A DNA stretch of 64,000 bases, taken from contig NC_085140.1 in assembly GCF_024139115.2 (NCBI RefSeq), forward strand, positions 155,398,452 to 155,462,451. Reading direction: 5' to 3'. A model generated the notes under the pieces. The model saw nothing but the letters and a program-made list of their open reading frames with translations. It made no database searches and was not told the origin of the DNA. This document shows, piece by piece, positions 20,867-31,500 of this stretch (position 1 is its first letter; every line of letters begins with the position of its first letter). The DNA is from Armigeres subalbatus (Eukaryota > Arthropoda > Insecta > Diptera > Culicidae). A program made the translations under genes and the position numbers.

Positions 20867-21661
20867 TGGGCAGCTATAGCTGATTCCCTGCATCGCTTGA
20901 AAGTCCCGGATTATCTGTGCAGGATTCTGAAAAGATATTTTCAGAACAGGATATTGTTAGTCGACACCGACGCTGGTCAGCAATCGATTGAAGTGACAGC
21001 AGGTGTTCCACAGGGACCGATCCTCGGACCGGTTCTGTGGAATATCATGTATGACGGAGTATTACGCTTAAATCCCCCGGCTGGTGTGGAAATAGAAGGC
21101 TTTGCGGATGATGTAATGTTAGAGGTCACAGGCGACACTCTCGACGATGTTGAATTGAAACCTGCGTACGCGATTAGCAGAGTCAAAGAATAGCTCAACT
21201 CAATAAGAATGGCGTTAGCACGTCACAAGACTGAGGTTGTTGTGGTGCATAACCACTATAGGTTGCAGCAAGCGAGGATCAACGTAGGGACCTGCACAGT
21301 TAGCTCCGTGAAGTCATTAAAGCATCTGGTCGTAATGATCGACGATATGCTCAATATTACGAGCCACGTCGATTATGTATGCCAAAGGGCTTTATTGGCA
21401 ATAAAATCTTTATCGCGAATGATGTCCAACGGATCGGCGGTGTAAAGTCAGGTGCGTAGGCTTATAGCGGGTGTAGCATTCTCGGTAGCATTGTCCATTA
21501 TTCGATACGGCGTACCAGCATGGTCCAAAGCACTAGAGGCCCGGTGCAATGTTAAGAAATTAATCAGGATACACCGGCTGAAGTATCTGCAGGTTGCAAG
21601 CGCATACCGCACCATATTTTATGAGGCGGTGTGCGTCATTGCTGAGATGATGCCAATAGAC
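20867..21661 (+). pseudogene. R1-like LINE ORF2, RT part (5' half)
   Basis: The frame begins in RT: SWAAIADSLHRL, YFQNRILLVDT, VTAGVPQGPILGPVLWN (RT motif 4) and GFADDVMLEV (catalytic FADD at 21101-21112). It continues into LARHKTEVVVV, SLKHLVVMIDD and SIIRYGVPAWSKAL. Stops at 21191 and 21443 and a frame change break it into three pieces. ORF1, the endonuclease and the RT N-terminus are absent. The second half resumes at 23598 after a DNA insertion. Motif order and the shared blocks with 43-46 kb support an R1-like clade. Confidence 0.85.
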
Positions 21662-21663
21662 AT

Positions 21664-23597
21664 CCCGGATAAAAAATATCATTAAAATATCATAAATTTT
21701 ATTGTTACAACACCATTTAAAACATTATTTTTACCATTGAATATAATGGAATTTTGACAATAAAATCACATGAGAAATAATGGTTTTCCACGATAAAATG
21801 AATGGTAAATGGGACTTTTACAATTAAAAAGGGGGGTTGTTAAGTATCTTTACAATAAAAAAATCGAAAATTTTCCATACAAAATTCGGAGCAAAACAAT
21901 TGATTTTTCGGTTCTTCAATGGGATGATTTCGAGCGACAAAACAATAGAAATCATTGTGTTTTAAATGTTTTCAATTACTGTTTCTATTGTTTTACAATA
22001 GAAATACAACAGGATTTAGAATACATTATACTCCAATATTACAATAAAAATACAATACAATTAATTGTTTCACAGTTTTAATTTAGTAAACTAATTTTAA
22101 TTCAGTTAAAACTTAATTTTAACTCATTTTAACTTGCTGTTACTTGGCTACGGGTGCATAAACGCTGAAATTGACACAGCCCGCTATACTCGCCAAACAC
22201 GCCGTAACTGTTGCTAATAGAGAAGAAGAAGAATTTTCGAACACACATTGTCGGCTTAACACCAAATTAGAATTCTGGACCTTCGAACCGAAGTTTTTCT
22301 GTCAAACTAATTGATGCGTTGTTTAGCATATCTTTGGGCGAATCCAGCGCACTACTTCCAAAGTTGACATATATAGATATAAACCTGTGAAAAATGTAAA
22401 TTATTAAAGAATGTCAGTTTTATTAGAAGTACGTCGAGTAAGTAAGTCATCAGTTCTTATTATATCCCGTTGGTGAGATTGGCCAATGGTAGCCACTGAA
22501 CGACCTTGAATCAGTGAACAGCAAGCAGCAGTATTTTATTTATCATAAGCTTCATTTCTGTAAAGGAACAAGGATACATGTTAACAGGTATGTCATCAGG
22601 TATTATGATGATAAAATTTTTATTTATGTTTTGTTCGGAATGAACCACTGCGTTCATTATGTACATTGAACTTTTGTATGTAGTATAAGATTACGATTAC
22701 CGGTGGTGAGTATAAACCGTTTGTCAGCGCAGTATCATTACTTGACGCTTTACCGGTGCTAAAACAGTAGCGCTACTATTTGAAAAACAGCGCTACTATT
22801 TGATAAACTATCAAACGTCGAACGTCACCGGTACGGAATGCAGCCACCAAAATGATAACCGAAAATAGTGACCGATGCGAAAATACTCGCGCCCAGTAAT
22901 GATGCTCTAACGCGCTCTAACACTTTAAATACTTACCACGGTACAGAAGGCATATAGTGATCTACCGCTTGCCCAGCAGCAGAAACTGTAATGAAAAAGA
23001 CACTTTCTGCACCGTACAGTCTTATTATTTTCATCTCTTCACTAATTATAAACAAAACTGTACACGTTCAAATGAATTCAGCCATTCTCCGAGTAAATGA
23101 TAAGCAAAAGTTTTTGTTCCTTTCATTTTTTGAATTAAATTTTTTATTGCATAACATTCCTAGACCTGCAATATCAAAAAAATTATATGTACTTGAGAAT
23201 CGGTATAGCATTTTTATTCGTTTAATAAGCAAAGCTATTGTAATTTTATTGTTTTCAATTGTTATTTCATCAATATAATAAATCCATGAAATATTCCAAA
23301 ATTACATTAATACAATTACATTAGACGGATTTCCAGATCATCCACCGAATACTTTTAAGTCTGTTTAGTTTTTGGATGAGCAAGCGAGCAAGCAAGCAAG
23401 AGAAGCGAACAATAAAAATATAATAGAATGTATCGGTAACATTTAAATATATTGTTATTTTAATGTACGTACAATAAAGATCTTTAACAACCGTGAACAT
23501 TTTACAATAAGCGTACAATAGTTTGTATTGTTTGCCACACAATCTATTGTATTTCAATGGGTTATGTCATACAAGTTACTGTAAATTTTTATCCGGG
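21664..23597. mobile_element. 1.93-kb DNA element splitting the LINE
   Basis: Ends CCCGGATAAAAA and TTTTTATCCGGG are inverted. AT occurs on each side (21662-21663 and 23598-23599). Taking the element and one AT out restores a continuous reading frame across the LINE (PID joins ILLEKD), which fixes both boundaries to the base. Subterminal ACAATA/TATTGT words are abundant at both ends. No transposase is present. Inside, CAGCGCTACTATTTGA is tandemly duplicated near 22770-22805. Confidence 0.85.
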
Positions 23598-24140
23598 ATA
23601 CTTCTGGAGAAAGATGTGGAGTGCTTCAACAACAGGAACTCGGTGCAAGCGCGACGTGTCAAGAGAGCAGCTTCGTTGCTCAAGTGGCAAAGAGCATGGG
23701 ACACTGCAGTCAAAGGTCGTTGGACCCACAGACTGATTCCGGAGGTATCGAATTGGATTAGTAGGAAGCATGGTCACGTCAACTTCCACCTATCACAGGT
23801 CTTACCTGAACATGACTGCTTTAAAAAGTTCTTGCATAGGTTCAGGTTCGCAGATTCTGAGGAGTGGCCGGAATGTGTAGGTGAGGTAGAATCGGCATAG
23901 CATGTGATGTTTGCATGCCCGCGGTTCCATATTGAATGCAATGCCATGCTGCTTTTCAGCGGCATAGATACAACCACGGAGAACCTTGTTGAGAGGATGT
24001 GTCGGGAAGAGGTTATATGGAATGCGGTGAACACAGCGTCTCAACAGATTATGTCGAAACTACAGCGCTGGTGGGGTCTTGAACAAAACCGGCAGCAGCA
24101 GTAGAGACTACTGCGATGCAGTAAAAACCATACTCACCCA
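23598..24140 (+). pseudogene. R1-like LINE ORF2, C-terminal part
   Basis: This continues 20867-21661 in frame: LLEKDVECF, then RAWDTAVKGRWTHRLIPEV, HGHVNFHLSQVL, FLHRFRFADSEEWPEC, a stop where a second zinc-knuckle cysteine would be expected, and HVMFACPRFHIECN. The WTHRLIP and C-to-H-to-C blocks are the C-terminal zinc-knuckle region of R1-like ORF2. It ends at QQQ-TAG (about 24105), and a short tail precedes the satellite at 24180. Confidence 0.8.
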
Positions 24141-24179
24141 ACAACAAAAACGTCGCGGGTGGCCTGCGGGGTTTTTACT

Positions 24180-24675
24180 GGATAATTCGCTCACTTCTCA
24201 TTTCTCACTTTTAACTGATCGAATTTCTTACTTCTTTCTTCTAACTATTCATTTCTCACTTCTTACTTAGCACATCTAATTTCGCTCATCTTACTTTTCA
24301 CTTCCCGCTTCTTACTTTTAATTTTTCCCTTCTCACTTTTGACTTCTTATTTCTCACTCATCACATTTAACTTCTAACTTTTCACTTCCCACTTCTCCCT
24401 TCAAATTTTCAACTTCTCATTATTCACTTTGAATTTCTCACTTTGTATTTCTCACTTCCCACTACTTATTTCTCACTTCCCACTACTTATTTCTCACTTC
24501 TTGCTCCGCATTCCTCACTTCTCATTTCTTACTTCTCATTTAGAATTGCTCACTTCTAACTTTTCATATCTCACTTCACATATCTCACTGTTCAATTCCC
24601 ACTTCTAACTTCTAATTTCTCCCTTCTCATTTCTCACTTCTCTCTTATCGCTTATCACTTCTAACTTCTAACTAT
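24180..24675. repeat. TCTCACTTC simple satellite, right part
   Basis: CTCACTTCTCATTTCTCAC and variants, all pyrimidine-rich on the plus strand, continue the array left at 20866. This places the LINE as an insertion within the satellite. Confidence 0.85.
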
Positions 24676-24713
24676 AACGTGCATGTATGTACTATCTCTG
24701 ACAACTGACTGAA

Positions 24714-25430
24714 AGGGAAGCAAAGCGTACTTGGGCTCACTGGTGACCACCGATAACGACCCCGAGCAGAACAACTTAGACATAAATGATTGTAGCAGCT
24801 TGATTGTGACTAAATCTGGTCACATATGAGTTGCAGTAAGCTATGTGGAACATGTGTGCTGCTAGGGATGTCAGCAGATAAATTCGGAGACGCATCATGG
24901 CAGAAAATCGTACTTTGGACTCCGCAAGACGCTCCGATCGAATAGAGTTCGCCGCCGTTCTAAACTTCTAAAGACCGGTAGATCTTTACGGACACGAGAC
25001 CTGGACGATGCTCGTGGAAAGCCAATGCGCACTTAGAGTTTTCGAAACGAAAGTGCAGCGTACCATCTATGATGCAGATGGCAGACGTTTTATGGAGGAG
25101 GCGCATGAGCCACGAATTGCTTCAGCTGTTGGAAGAACCATCCATCGTTCACACCGTGAAAATCGAACGACTGCGGTGGGCTGGGCACGTAGTCAGAATG
25201 TCGCACAGCAATCCGTTGAAAATTATTTTCGACAGCGATTTGATAAGCACAAGAAAACGTGGTGCGCAGCGAACAAGGTAGATCGATCAGCTGGAAGACG
25301 AATTGCGGACCCTCCGCAGACTGCGTGGTTGGCGACATGCAGCCATGAGCAGAGCTTAATTGAGAAGACTTTTATGTACTGCACTGGTTACCCCGGCCTT
25401 TAAAAAAGCTGAAATGCTGGTTCAAGCACT
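24714..25430 (+). pseudogene. RTE-like LINE ORF2 C-terminal part
   Basis: Pieces in shifting frames read KAYLGSLVTTDNDPEQNNLD, then (after the 90-bp insertion) DASWQKIVLWT, LYGHETW-like DLYGHETW, VFETKV, MSHELLQLL, IVHTVKIERLRWAGHVVRMS, RKRGAQR, LEDELRTLRRLRGWRHAAMSRA and RRLLCTA. The YLGS, YGHETW and RWAGHVVRM blocks in this order are typical of the region after the RT palm in many RTE-like LINEs. At least three frame breaks are present. The 7672-7890 fragment is a close relative. Confidence 0.8.
24788..24877. mobile_element. 90-bp insertion with 6-bp TSD
   Basis: ATAAAT lies on both sides (24782-24787 and 24878-24883), and removing one copy plus the insert restores the LINE frame around LDIN. 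The insert contains AATCTGGTCACATATGAGTT and CATGTGTGCTGCTAGGG. Three more copies are in the window (18422, 35252, 47346). It shows no clear terminal inverted repeat. Confidence 0.75.
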
Positions 25431-27131
25431 TGTAACAACTTTTACAACAACCGGTTAGGTCAAACCTCGACGTGATCAACGTACCGAGCGCTTCAATACC
25501 GAAGCTCCTCCAAAGATTTGTTCCCGTAATATCCGCTCAAGTGTTGCATCTTACAATATGTCGCAATGACTGACTGGATGTAAACTCAACGAAGCGTATT
25601 GGTTGACCGAGTAAGAAAATGATATTTGATGAAAAAAAATCTTTATAGACAGCGGCTCTTATTCAGAGCTAGTTTTTTGTTTAACAATACCTAGAATGTA
25701 TTATTTACATACAAAACTTGGTGATTTGAAGGATTCTATAAAAATATAATGCATTGGCAACAACCATTTCGCTAGTACAGGCAAAAAACTTAACGAAATT
25801 TTTTTTCCAATTTGCTTTCGATTCGCTTTGCCAATACGAAAAGTTTGCGTCTGTGCAGTACAAGCTGAACCATGTGCTCGGTCGTGTCGGGCCGTTTGCC
25901 TTTTTACCACCTGCTAGGAAACACAGTTATGACCTACCACGCTACTTTTGCAAACCACTTGTTTGCATGGCGAGCGTGACCTTCATCATTGGTAACCACC
26001 GTCATCGTCATTGAGCGACTCTTTGGCGTAAACACGCCAGCAACTGTAAACAGTTCACACTGATCCGTGCTTCCGGTTGGCTGTGATGAATGAACCCCGT
26101 GTTTTGTGGTGATTCTGTTGGGAGCTTCCTCCGTTTGCAGTCCATTGCGTTATTCTGAATGCATCGCGAAGCATTTTGATCTGGATTTCCGTAGAATTGT
26201 TTACTAAATTCAATTACATGCGTTCTTGTATCTTTTGACCGCACTATGTTTACATTTGCGAACTATGTGAATCGAGAAAAAAAAACATATCAAGTTTCCA
26301 TTCAACGCAGATATGTGGGTGACTGTTGAACGAGGATGCTCTATAGCGCGATGGGGACGCACGGTATTCCGTCTGCTTTGTGTTAGGAAATTTTATCGGT
26401 AGGTATGTGTTTTCGTAGAAACGTAGAGCTATTAATATACGAAAAGTGGGTTTATCTAATTTGCATTGAATAATAAGCATGCAGATGTAAGCCAAATAAA
26501 TGAAATGAACAAGCATTCATGGAAACAACACCAGAAGAGTAATTCACATCATTCACTCGTACTAGACATTCGGCGGTTGGAGGATATACGTCAATTAGCT
26601 TGTCTGGTAATTAAACAAACGGCTTGTACTTGTATAGAGTATGTATATAGATAAACCAAAAATTCCTAAAATTTTTGGTGTTTTATAATGTGTTCTATTT
26701 GTTTATTATCATATTTAAGCAGCTTTTCGGAATCCGAGTACCGCACTGTGGCTGAAATGGTTGGGCAATGTTTCCAGTTGTGGGCCACCCTGTATAACTT
26801 TTGTCACTTTACAGATATGCCAAATTTGAGTGAGTCACCAGTAGCCACTAACGAAACGTGCTCGCTCATGCATATGGTTTCTTGCCGCGAATTTGCTGAA
26901 CAAAAGAAAAATGTCTTCCACTCTCGGTTGTGAGCCACTCAATGTATCTTACCTGATAAACATGTGCCTCCTGGGAACACAGAAGGATTTTCCCGGGCCC
27001 TTTATCCTCCTTGCCTTGCAATGCTTATGCACTTTTTCAATAACTCTGGCCCCTGGCTTAAGCTAGTTTGTCGACTGGTTGACTGTTACAATGCTCCACT
27101 GCCACGTTGTCTCCATCTCTCGAATCCTCTT
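25431..27131. other. non-coding, no clear feature
   Basis: No gene is supported. GCACTGTGGCTGAAATGG at 26741-26758 resembles the left end of the next element (CACAGTGGCTAAAATCG) and may be a stray end of that family. 25990-26200 is less AT-rich but shows no coding frame I can name. Confidence 0.35.
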
Positions 27132-27504
27132 GACTCCCTGCGGCGCACAGTGGCTAAAATCGTGTTTTAGCGCGTTAATTTGATAGTATTTACCTTTATT
27201 ATGCAATTTAGCGTAATGATGTCTTCGAGACATTTTATCAGTAAGTTAATGCGCTTCTTTGGCGGTATTTAGTTTACTGATCATCCCCCTAAAAGTGAGA
27301 TGAAAAAATTATTGTTTCCACTTCACAACAGATAAAAATCTCTTCTGGAAAACTTTGACGAAGACACAAAGTTTGTAATTCCGTTACGTTTGGAGATTTT
27401 TTACGTTTTATGCCCTTGAAAATGTTTTTTTTTTTCATCATATCTTTTTCATTTTCATTTCTACATGTTTTGCATGTTCTAGAAAGTGTTGGAATACTTT
27501 GGCG

Positions 27505-27716
27505 GCTCCTTAGCCGTGCAGTAAGACGCGCGGCTACAAAGCAAGACCATGATGAGGGTGGCTGGGTTCGATTCCCGGTGCCGGTCTAGGCAATTTTCGG
27601 ATTGGAAATTGTCTCGACTACTCTGGGCACTCATCGTGTTAGCCTCATGATATACGAATGCAAAAATGGTAACTTGGCCAAGAATCCTCGCAGTTAATAA
27701 CTTGGAAATGCTGAAT
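27505..27716 (+). mobile_element. Feilai-like SINE, 3' truncated
   Basis: GGCTCCTTAGCCGTGCAGTA, GGGTTCGATTCCCGGTGCCG and the CCTCATGATATACGAATGC body block are present. The last third, including the triplet tail, is missing after AATAACTTGG. It is nested in the 27132-28793 element. Confidence 0.85.
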
Positions 27717-28291
27717 ATAAGTCATGTTCGGGATTTGAATTAAAACGGTATGCAACGCAAAAATCAACCTCCCATCACAAGGAGCTGATGAATCAATGCA
27801 CCATGCGTCTCCATATGCTTTTTTGCTTAAACGTCATGTTTCATGTTGTTGGAAGAGCCTAAAATATTCATCTTCATGAAGCAACTTCGGTCCGCATTTT
27901 GACAAACATCGCATGAATATTCAAAACATAGAATGATATAGTCAGACGACTACTTCACCAACTCATTCAGTCGACTGTCACTGAGTGTGCTTACTATGTG
28001 CAGAAAAAACATTATTAGCATTGTTTATGTTGATGTTTACCGTTGAAAGTGCCTCGCGGATGAAAATCGGATTCAGTCCTGTGTGATAAATTACTTTACT
28101 CATTTGAAACGTGTTCAGATTTCAGATAATTTATCAATTTGTAAAGTTTGCATAAATATTCAATGACTAATATTCAACTGAATATTGACTATGAATATTG
28201 AGCCGACTATGAATGTGTCTGGAAGTGAACTGACAATTGAAGAAAGGTGGACATCACCAAAAATTTTCTATTATTTTACACTCTACCCTGA

Positions 28292-28416
28292 CACATTTTG
28301 TCGAAGCCACCAAGTTCGCAATTCCATCACTTTTGGATATTTATTGTTATTGCATAAAAAAGCAATAAATATCAAAAAGTAATGGAATTGCGAACTTGGT
28401 GGCTTCGACAAAATGT
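28292..28416. repeat. near-perfect hairpin, 54-bp arms
   Basis: ACATTTTGTCGAAGCCACC ... ATATTTATTG is followed by a 16-base loop and its complement ending GGTGGCTTCGACAAAATGT. Only one or two mismatches are visible. It lies within the right arm of the long-TIR element and repeats a block seen once in the left arm, so it is a local inverted duplication. Confidence 0.8.
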
Positions 28417-28793
28417 TTCTGGAGAACTTTTTTACGACTCTAGCGAAGACATGCCTTACATGTTGTAAAGTGGAAAAAATAAATTTATATATAAATAACA
28501 CGTACCCAAGCTAATTCAGCAAAATGTAGCCATGTAACTACTGCTCTGGTGTTTCGTTTTTCATTATAGCACCCAGATGAATGTTATAATGAATATTATT
28601 CATCCGATTTGATATGGAAAAGTAAGCCGTTTTATCACTCAAAGACGAACTGTAAACCAGATATTATGATCAGTTAGGAATTGCAAAAAATAAGGTAATG
28701 CATCGACTTACTGATAAAATGTCTACAAGACGTCACATAATAAATGTGATTAAATAAACGCGCTAAAATCACGATTTTGGCAACCGTGCGGCG

Positions 28794-29106
28794 TCGAGGG
28801 TGGTCCACCAGTTTCGACTGAGGAAACTTCCGCTCTGATGGTGTCCCGACAACCGGTGCACACTGGGGCAAACCGCTGTATTCGTTGGACAAAACCTCTA
28901 GCACTCTCTGTGTACGTTCTAGAGTTTAGTTGTCTTCAGCCAACCCCCCCACAACTTGAAATTTGCCCTTAGTTTCGCGTACCCACTTGCAAATCGCAGA
29001 TGGCGCTTCGAAACATAAACAATGGGTCATCCTACACTGCCGCCACATTTTTCTTCCGTAGAAACCAAGTTTTTGGTTTCGTCATTTCAAGAAGTTACGT
29101 ATTGCT
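28794..29106. other. non-coding, no clear feature
   Basis: Moderately GC-rich sequence between two mobile elements, with no frame or structure that I recognise. Confidence 0.35.
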
Positions 29107-29990
29107 CACATGCATCAAAAACTTCCTGAGAGCTCTTTATCCTTTTGCTTAATATATTTAACAAATGTTTTCAATTGGCATACTTCCCAGATAAATGGAA
29201 AAACGCCAAAGTTGTTCCAATTTTGAAGCCGGATAAAAATCCAGCTGAGGCTTCTAGTTATTAATCAGTTTGCTTTCTTCAATAGCAAACTGTTTAAAGA
29301 TTATTTTAAATAGAATGATGGTTCATATTAATGACAATTCTATTTTTTGATGAGCAATTTGGTTTTGCCATGGGCATTCAACCACCCATCAGTTATTAAG
29401 AGTAACGAATTTAATTCGGCTCAACAAATCTGAAGGATATTCGACTGGAGTTGCTCTTCTTGATATAGAGAAAGCATCTGACAGTGTTTGGCATGAAGGT
29501 TTGATTGTAAAATTGATGAGTTTTAATTTTCCTCTGTACATCATTAAACTGATCCAAAATTATTTATCAGATCGCTCACTGCAGGTAAACTATCAGAATT
29601 CTAAATTTGATAGTTATATGAATATTTACATTGATTTACCTGATTTACCACCAGGTGTGTCAAAATCTTTGTTCGCAGGTCTCTCAGCCAAAGGCGAAGC
29701 TTCGTGTCATTTAGTAGATTGCAAAAAGTTTGGATATTTCTCCACTTACTTGCAAAAATGGAAAATTTCCCGAATGCTTCCAAAACTCAGCTTATAATTT
29801 TCCCACATAACGAGAGCTTCTTATTTGAAACCTTCTAGCAGACATATTGTCACTATGAATGAGGTTCCAATTAATTGGTCTAGCGAAGCTATTGCAACGA
29901 TTAACTCCTTGTACTTAGTATAAAATAGGTTAAGTTTAGTTTAAGTTGAAACATTGTAATTCCTACATGGTTCAATTCAACAACAAAAAA
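29107..29990 (+). pseudogene. Jockey-clade LINE, Juan-like, internally deleted
   Basis: Frame pieces read FNKCFQLAYFPDKWKNAK, VVPILKPDKNPAEASSY (RT motif 1), NEQFGF-like EQFGFA, VTNLIRLNKSEGYSTG, LLDIEKASDSVWHEGL (motif A, with S for F) and LIQNYLSDRSLQVNYQNS. The VPQGSILGP and FADD motifs are deleted; the frame jumps to YIDLPDLPPGVSKSLFAGLSAK. STYLQKWKIS follows, and the end is SEAIATINSLY and a stop. The last block, the AACATTGTAATTCCTAC tail and the A run match what I recall of Juan elements of Aedes. The deletions make it inactive. Confidence 0.8.
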
Positions 29991-30111
29991 AACTGAGCTT
30001 GGTACCCAACATGTTCCGGACAGCAGAACAAAGGGAACCGAAGCGACAATCTTTATCTAGTAACTAAAATATCTTTTGTTTCGACCTAATACTCGCTCTC
30101 TGTCGAGTCAA

Positions 30112-30170
30112 GTACGAGACACTGAAGACGACCTTACTGTTGCAGTCGAAATACGTATCTGTCAAGGTAC
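30112..30170 (+). ncRNA. second hammerhead-like motif
   Basis: Seen: GTAC (30112-30115) and GACA (30118-30121), then CTGAAGA (30122-30128), stem II GAC (30130-30132) with GTC (30145-30147), GAAA (30148-30151), TACGTA, TC, TGTC (30160-30163) and GTAC (30167-30170). Stem I is thus two helices with an internal loop, and stem III would be a self-complementary TACGTA. The layout fits Penelope-type hammerheads that need dimerisation. Sequence motifs only. Confidence 0.5.
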
Positions 30171-30410
30171 ATAATAAGGTGGAATTAAATGGGATTGTAC
30201 AAACTCGTATTATGACAAGTGTATATTTTCGAGTAAATGTTATTTTCGGGCAAATGTAATTTTCGATGAAATGCAATTAATGCCATTGTTAACTACACGT
30301 CACGTCACCTTCTGTCAAGTTTGAATATTAAAAATATTCTAGTTTCTGAATTTGTTATTTTCACAAGGCGTAACGAATTTGCAAGCAAGATCAGGTGATA
30401 TGTAATTTAC

Positions 30411-30537
30411 TTGTCACGAGTTCGAGTTCGTACAGTTCCATTTATCCACCACTTGATTGGGGTCGAAATTCATATCTGTTCATAAAATCAAGTGGTGGAA
30501 TTAAATTGAATTGTACGCACTCGTCTTATGACAAGTA
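30411..30537. repeat. foldback related to the hammerhead region
   Basis: Arms ACTTGTCACGAG... CCACCACTTGATT and AATCAAGTGGTGG... CTTATGACAAGT pair over about 45-50 bases. The loop has GGTCGAAATTCATATCTGTTC, parallel to CAGTCGAAATACGTATCTGTC at 30143. The right arm GTGGAATTAAAT-GTAC matches 30180-30205. So the two units share ends, and only one keeps the CTGAAGA core. Confidence 0.7.
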
Positions 30538-30784
30538 AGGACATTCCACTAAAAGCTCAAAATATTTTTTATCGATGTGTAATTTGTCGGACAAAATTTG
30601 ACCTGATTGGACATAAGTTGACGATTATCGACAATTCCCTATAACACCGAATGCAATTTCGAATGCAATTTCCCGAATAATTCCCCGAATGTAACAATTC
30701 CCCGAATGTAACATTTCGAATGTAACAATTCTCCGAATAACATTTCCCGAATGCATCTCCTTCGTTTTGATTGCGGCACAAGGC

Positions 30785-31050
30785 GATGGGTAAAGTAAGT
30801 CATGCGAGCAAAGGCGTAGATTACTGATCCGGAGGTTTGAGTTCGATTCTAGATGCGGCCTAAGATGCTTCAGGTGGAAGCATTTTCGGCTCCTTGGGCA
30901 CAATGTATCCATTGTACATGCTACACAAGACATTCATGCAACTGGCAGGACCGGAAAGCTTTCAATAACTGTGGAAATGCTAAACAATACTTAGTTGAAA
31001 ACAGTCCAAGTTTCAGATAGAATGTAGAGCCATTGAAGATGAAGAAACAT
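30785..31050 (+). mobile_element. SINE-like unit (third family), copy 1
   Basis: GAGGTTTGAGTTCGATTCTAG is a B-box-like block. The body has GATGCTTCAGGTGG, CAAGACATTCATGCAACTGG and GGAAAGCTTTCAATAACTG. The end is GAGCCATTGAAGATGAAGAAAC. The same order is found at 32885-33085 (+) and, more diverged, at 36868-37080 (-). Confidence 0.7.
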
Positions 31051-31109
31051 GCGCTGAAAGAAGGCAATGCTTTGAATAAACGCATTTGATCTGTATAAAA
31101 CGAAGTGAG

Positions 31110-31500
31110 AAGATAATGCTTTCTTTAAATTAAAAGTTTGTCGGGATGAACGACTCGCCCGGTTTAAAGCCAAAGGAATGTCTTCTTAAAATGAACGCGT
31201 CTGTCCGGTATAAGACGATGGTAGGATAAATCCTTCTTTAGGTTATAGCATCGCCCGGTATTAGGGGAAATAAAGTGATAATGTCTTCCTCAAATGAACA
31301 CATATTTACCGGTATAAGGCAAAGAGGATAGATATGCTTTCTTAAATAAACTCGTTTGTCTGGAATAAAGTGAAAATAAAATAAAACAACGCCTTCTTTA
31401 AATGATCGCATCTGTCCGGTGTAGAGAATGGAGGAGAAGCCTTCTTTAAATTAAGGCCTCTCGAGACAGAAATTCTGTCCGCAACAAAGCAAAAGAGGAG
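31110..31500. repeat. roughly 52-bp degenerate minisatellite
   Basis: Units begin CTTCTTTAAATGAACGC, contain GTCCGGTATAAG-like blocks and run six to seven times. An equivalent block with the same unit order is at 33110-33420 in copy 2. Confidence 0.7.

Larger units (their letters stand above)
27132..28793. mobile_element. long-TIR DNA element, about 1.66 kb
   Basis: CACAGTGGCTAAAATCGTG at the left and CACGGTTGCCAAAATCGTG (complement of 28775-28793) start inverted arms. They share TTTTAGCGCGTT and GACATTTTATCAGTAAGT and continue, more diverged, for about 300 bases (ACTTCACAAC, GACGAAG, TTCGCAATTCC). The CAC-GTGGC-like ends suggest hAT affinity, but the flanking 8-mers do not match, so this is uncertain. 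A SINE is nested inside and no transposase is present. Confidence 0.7.

Noticed and set aside
20594..21193. 199-residue ORF joining Ser/Leu/Thr-rich sequence to RT
   Set aside because: Chance fusion of the TCTCACTTC satellite frame with the inserted LINE frame.
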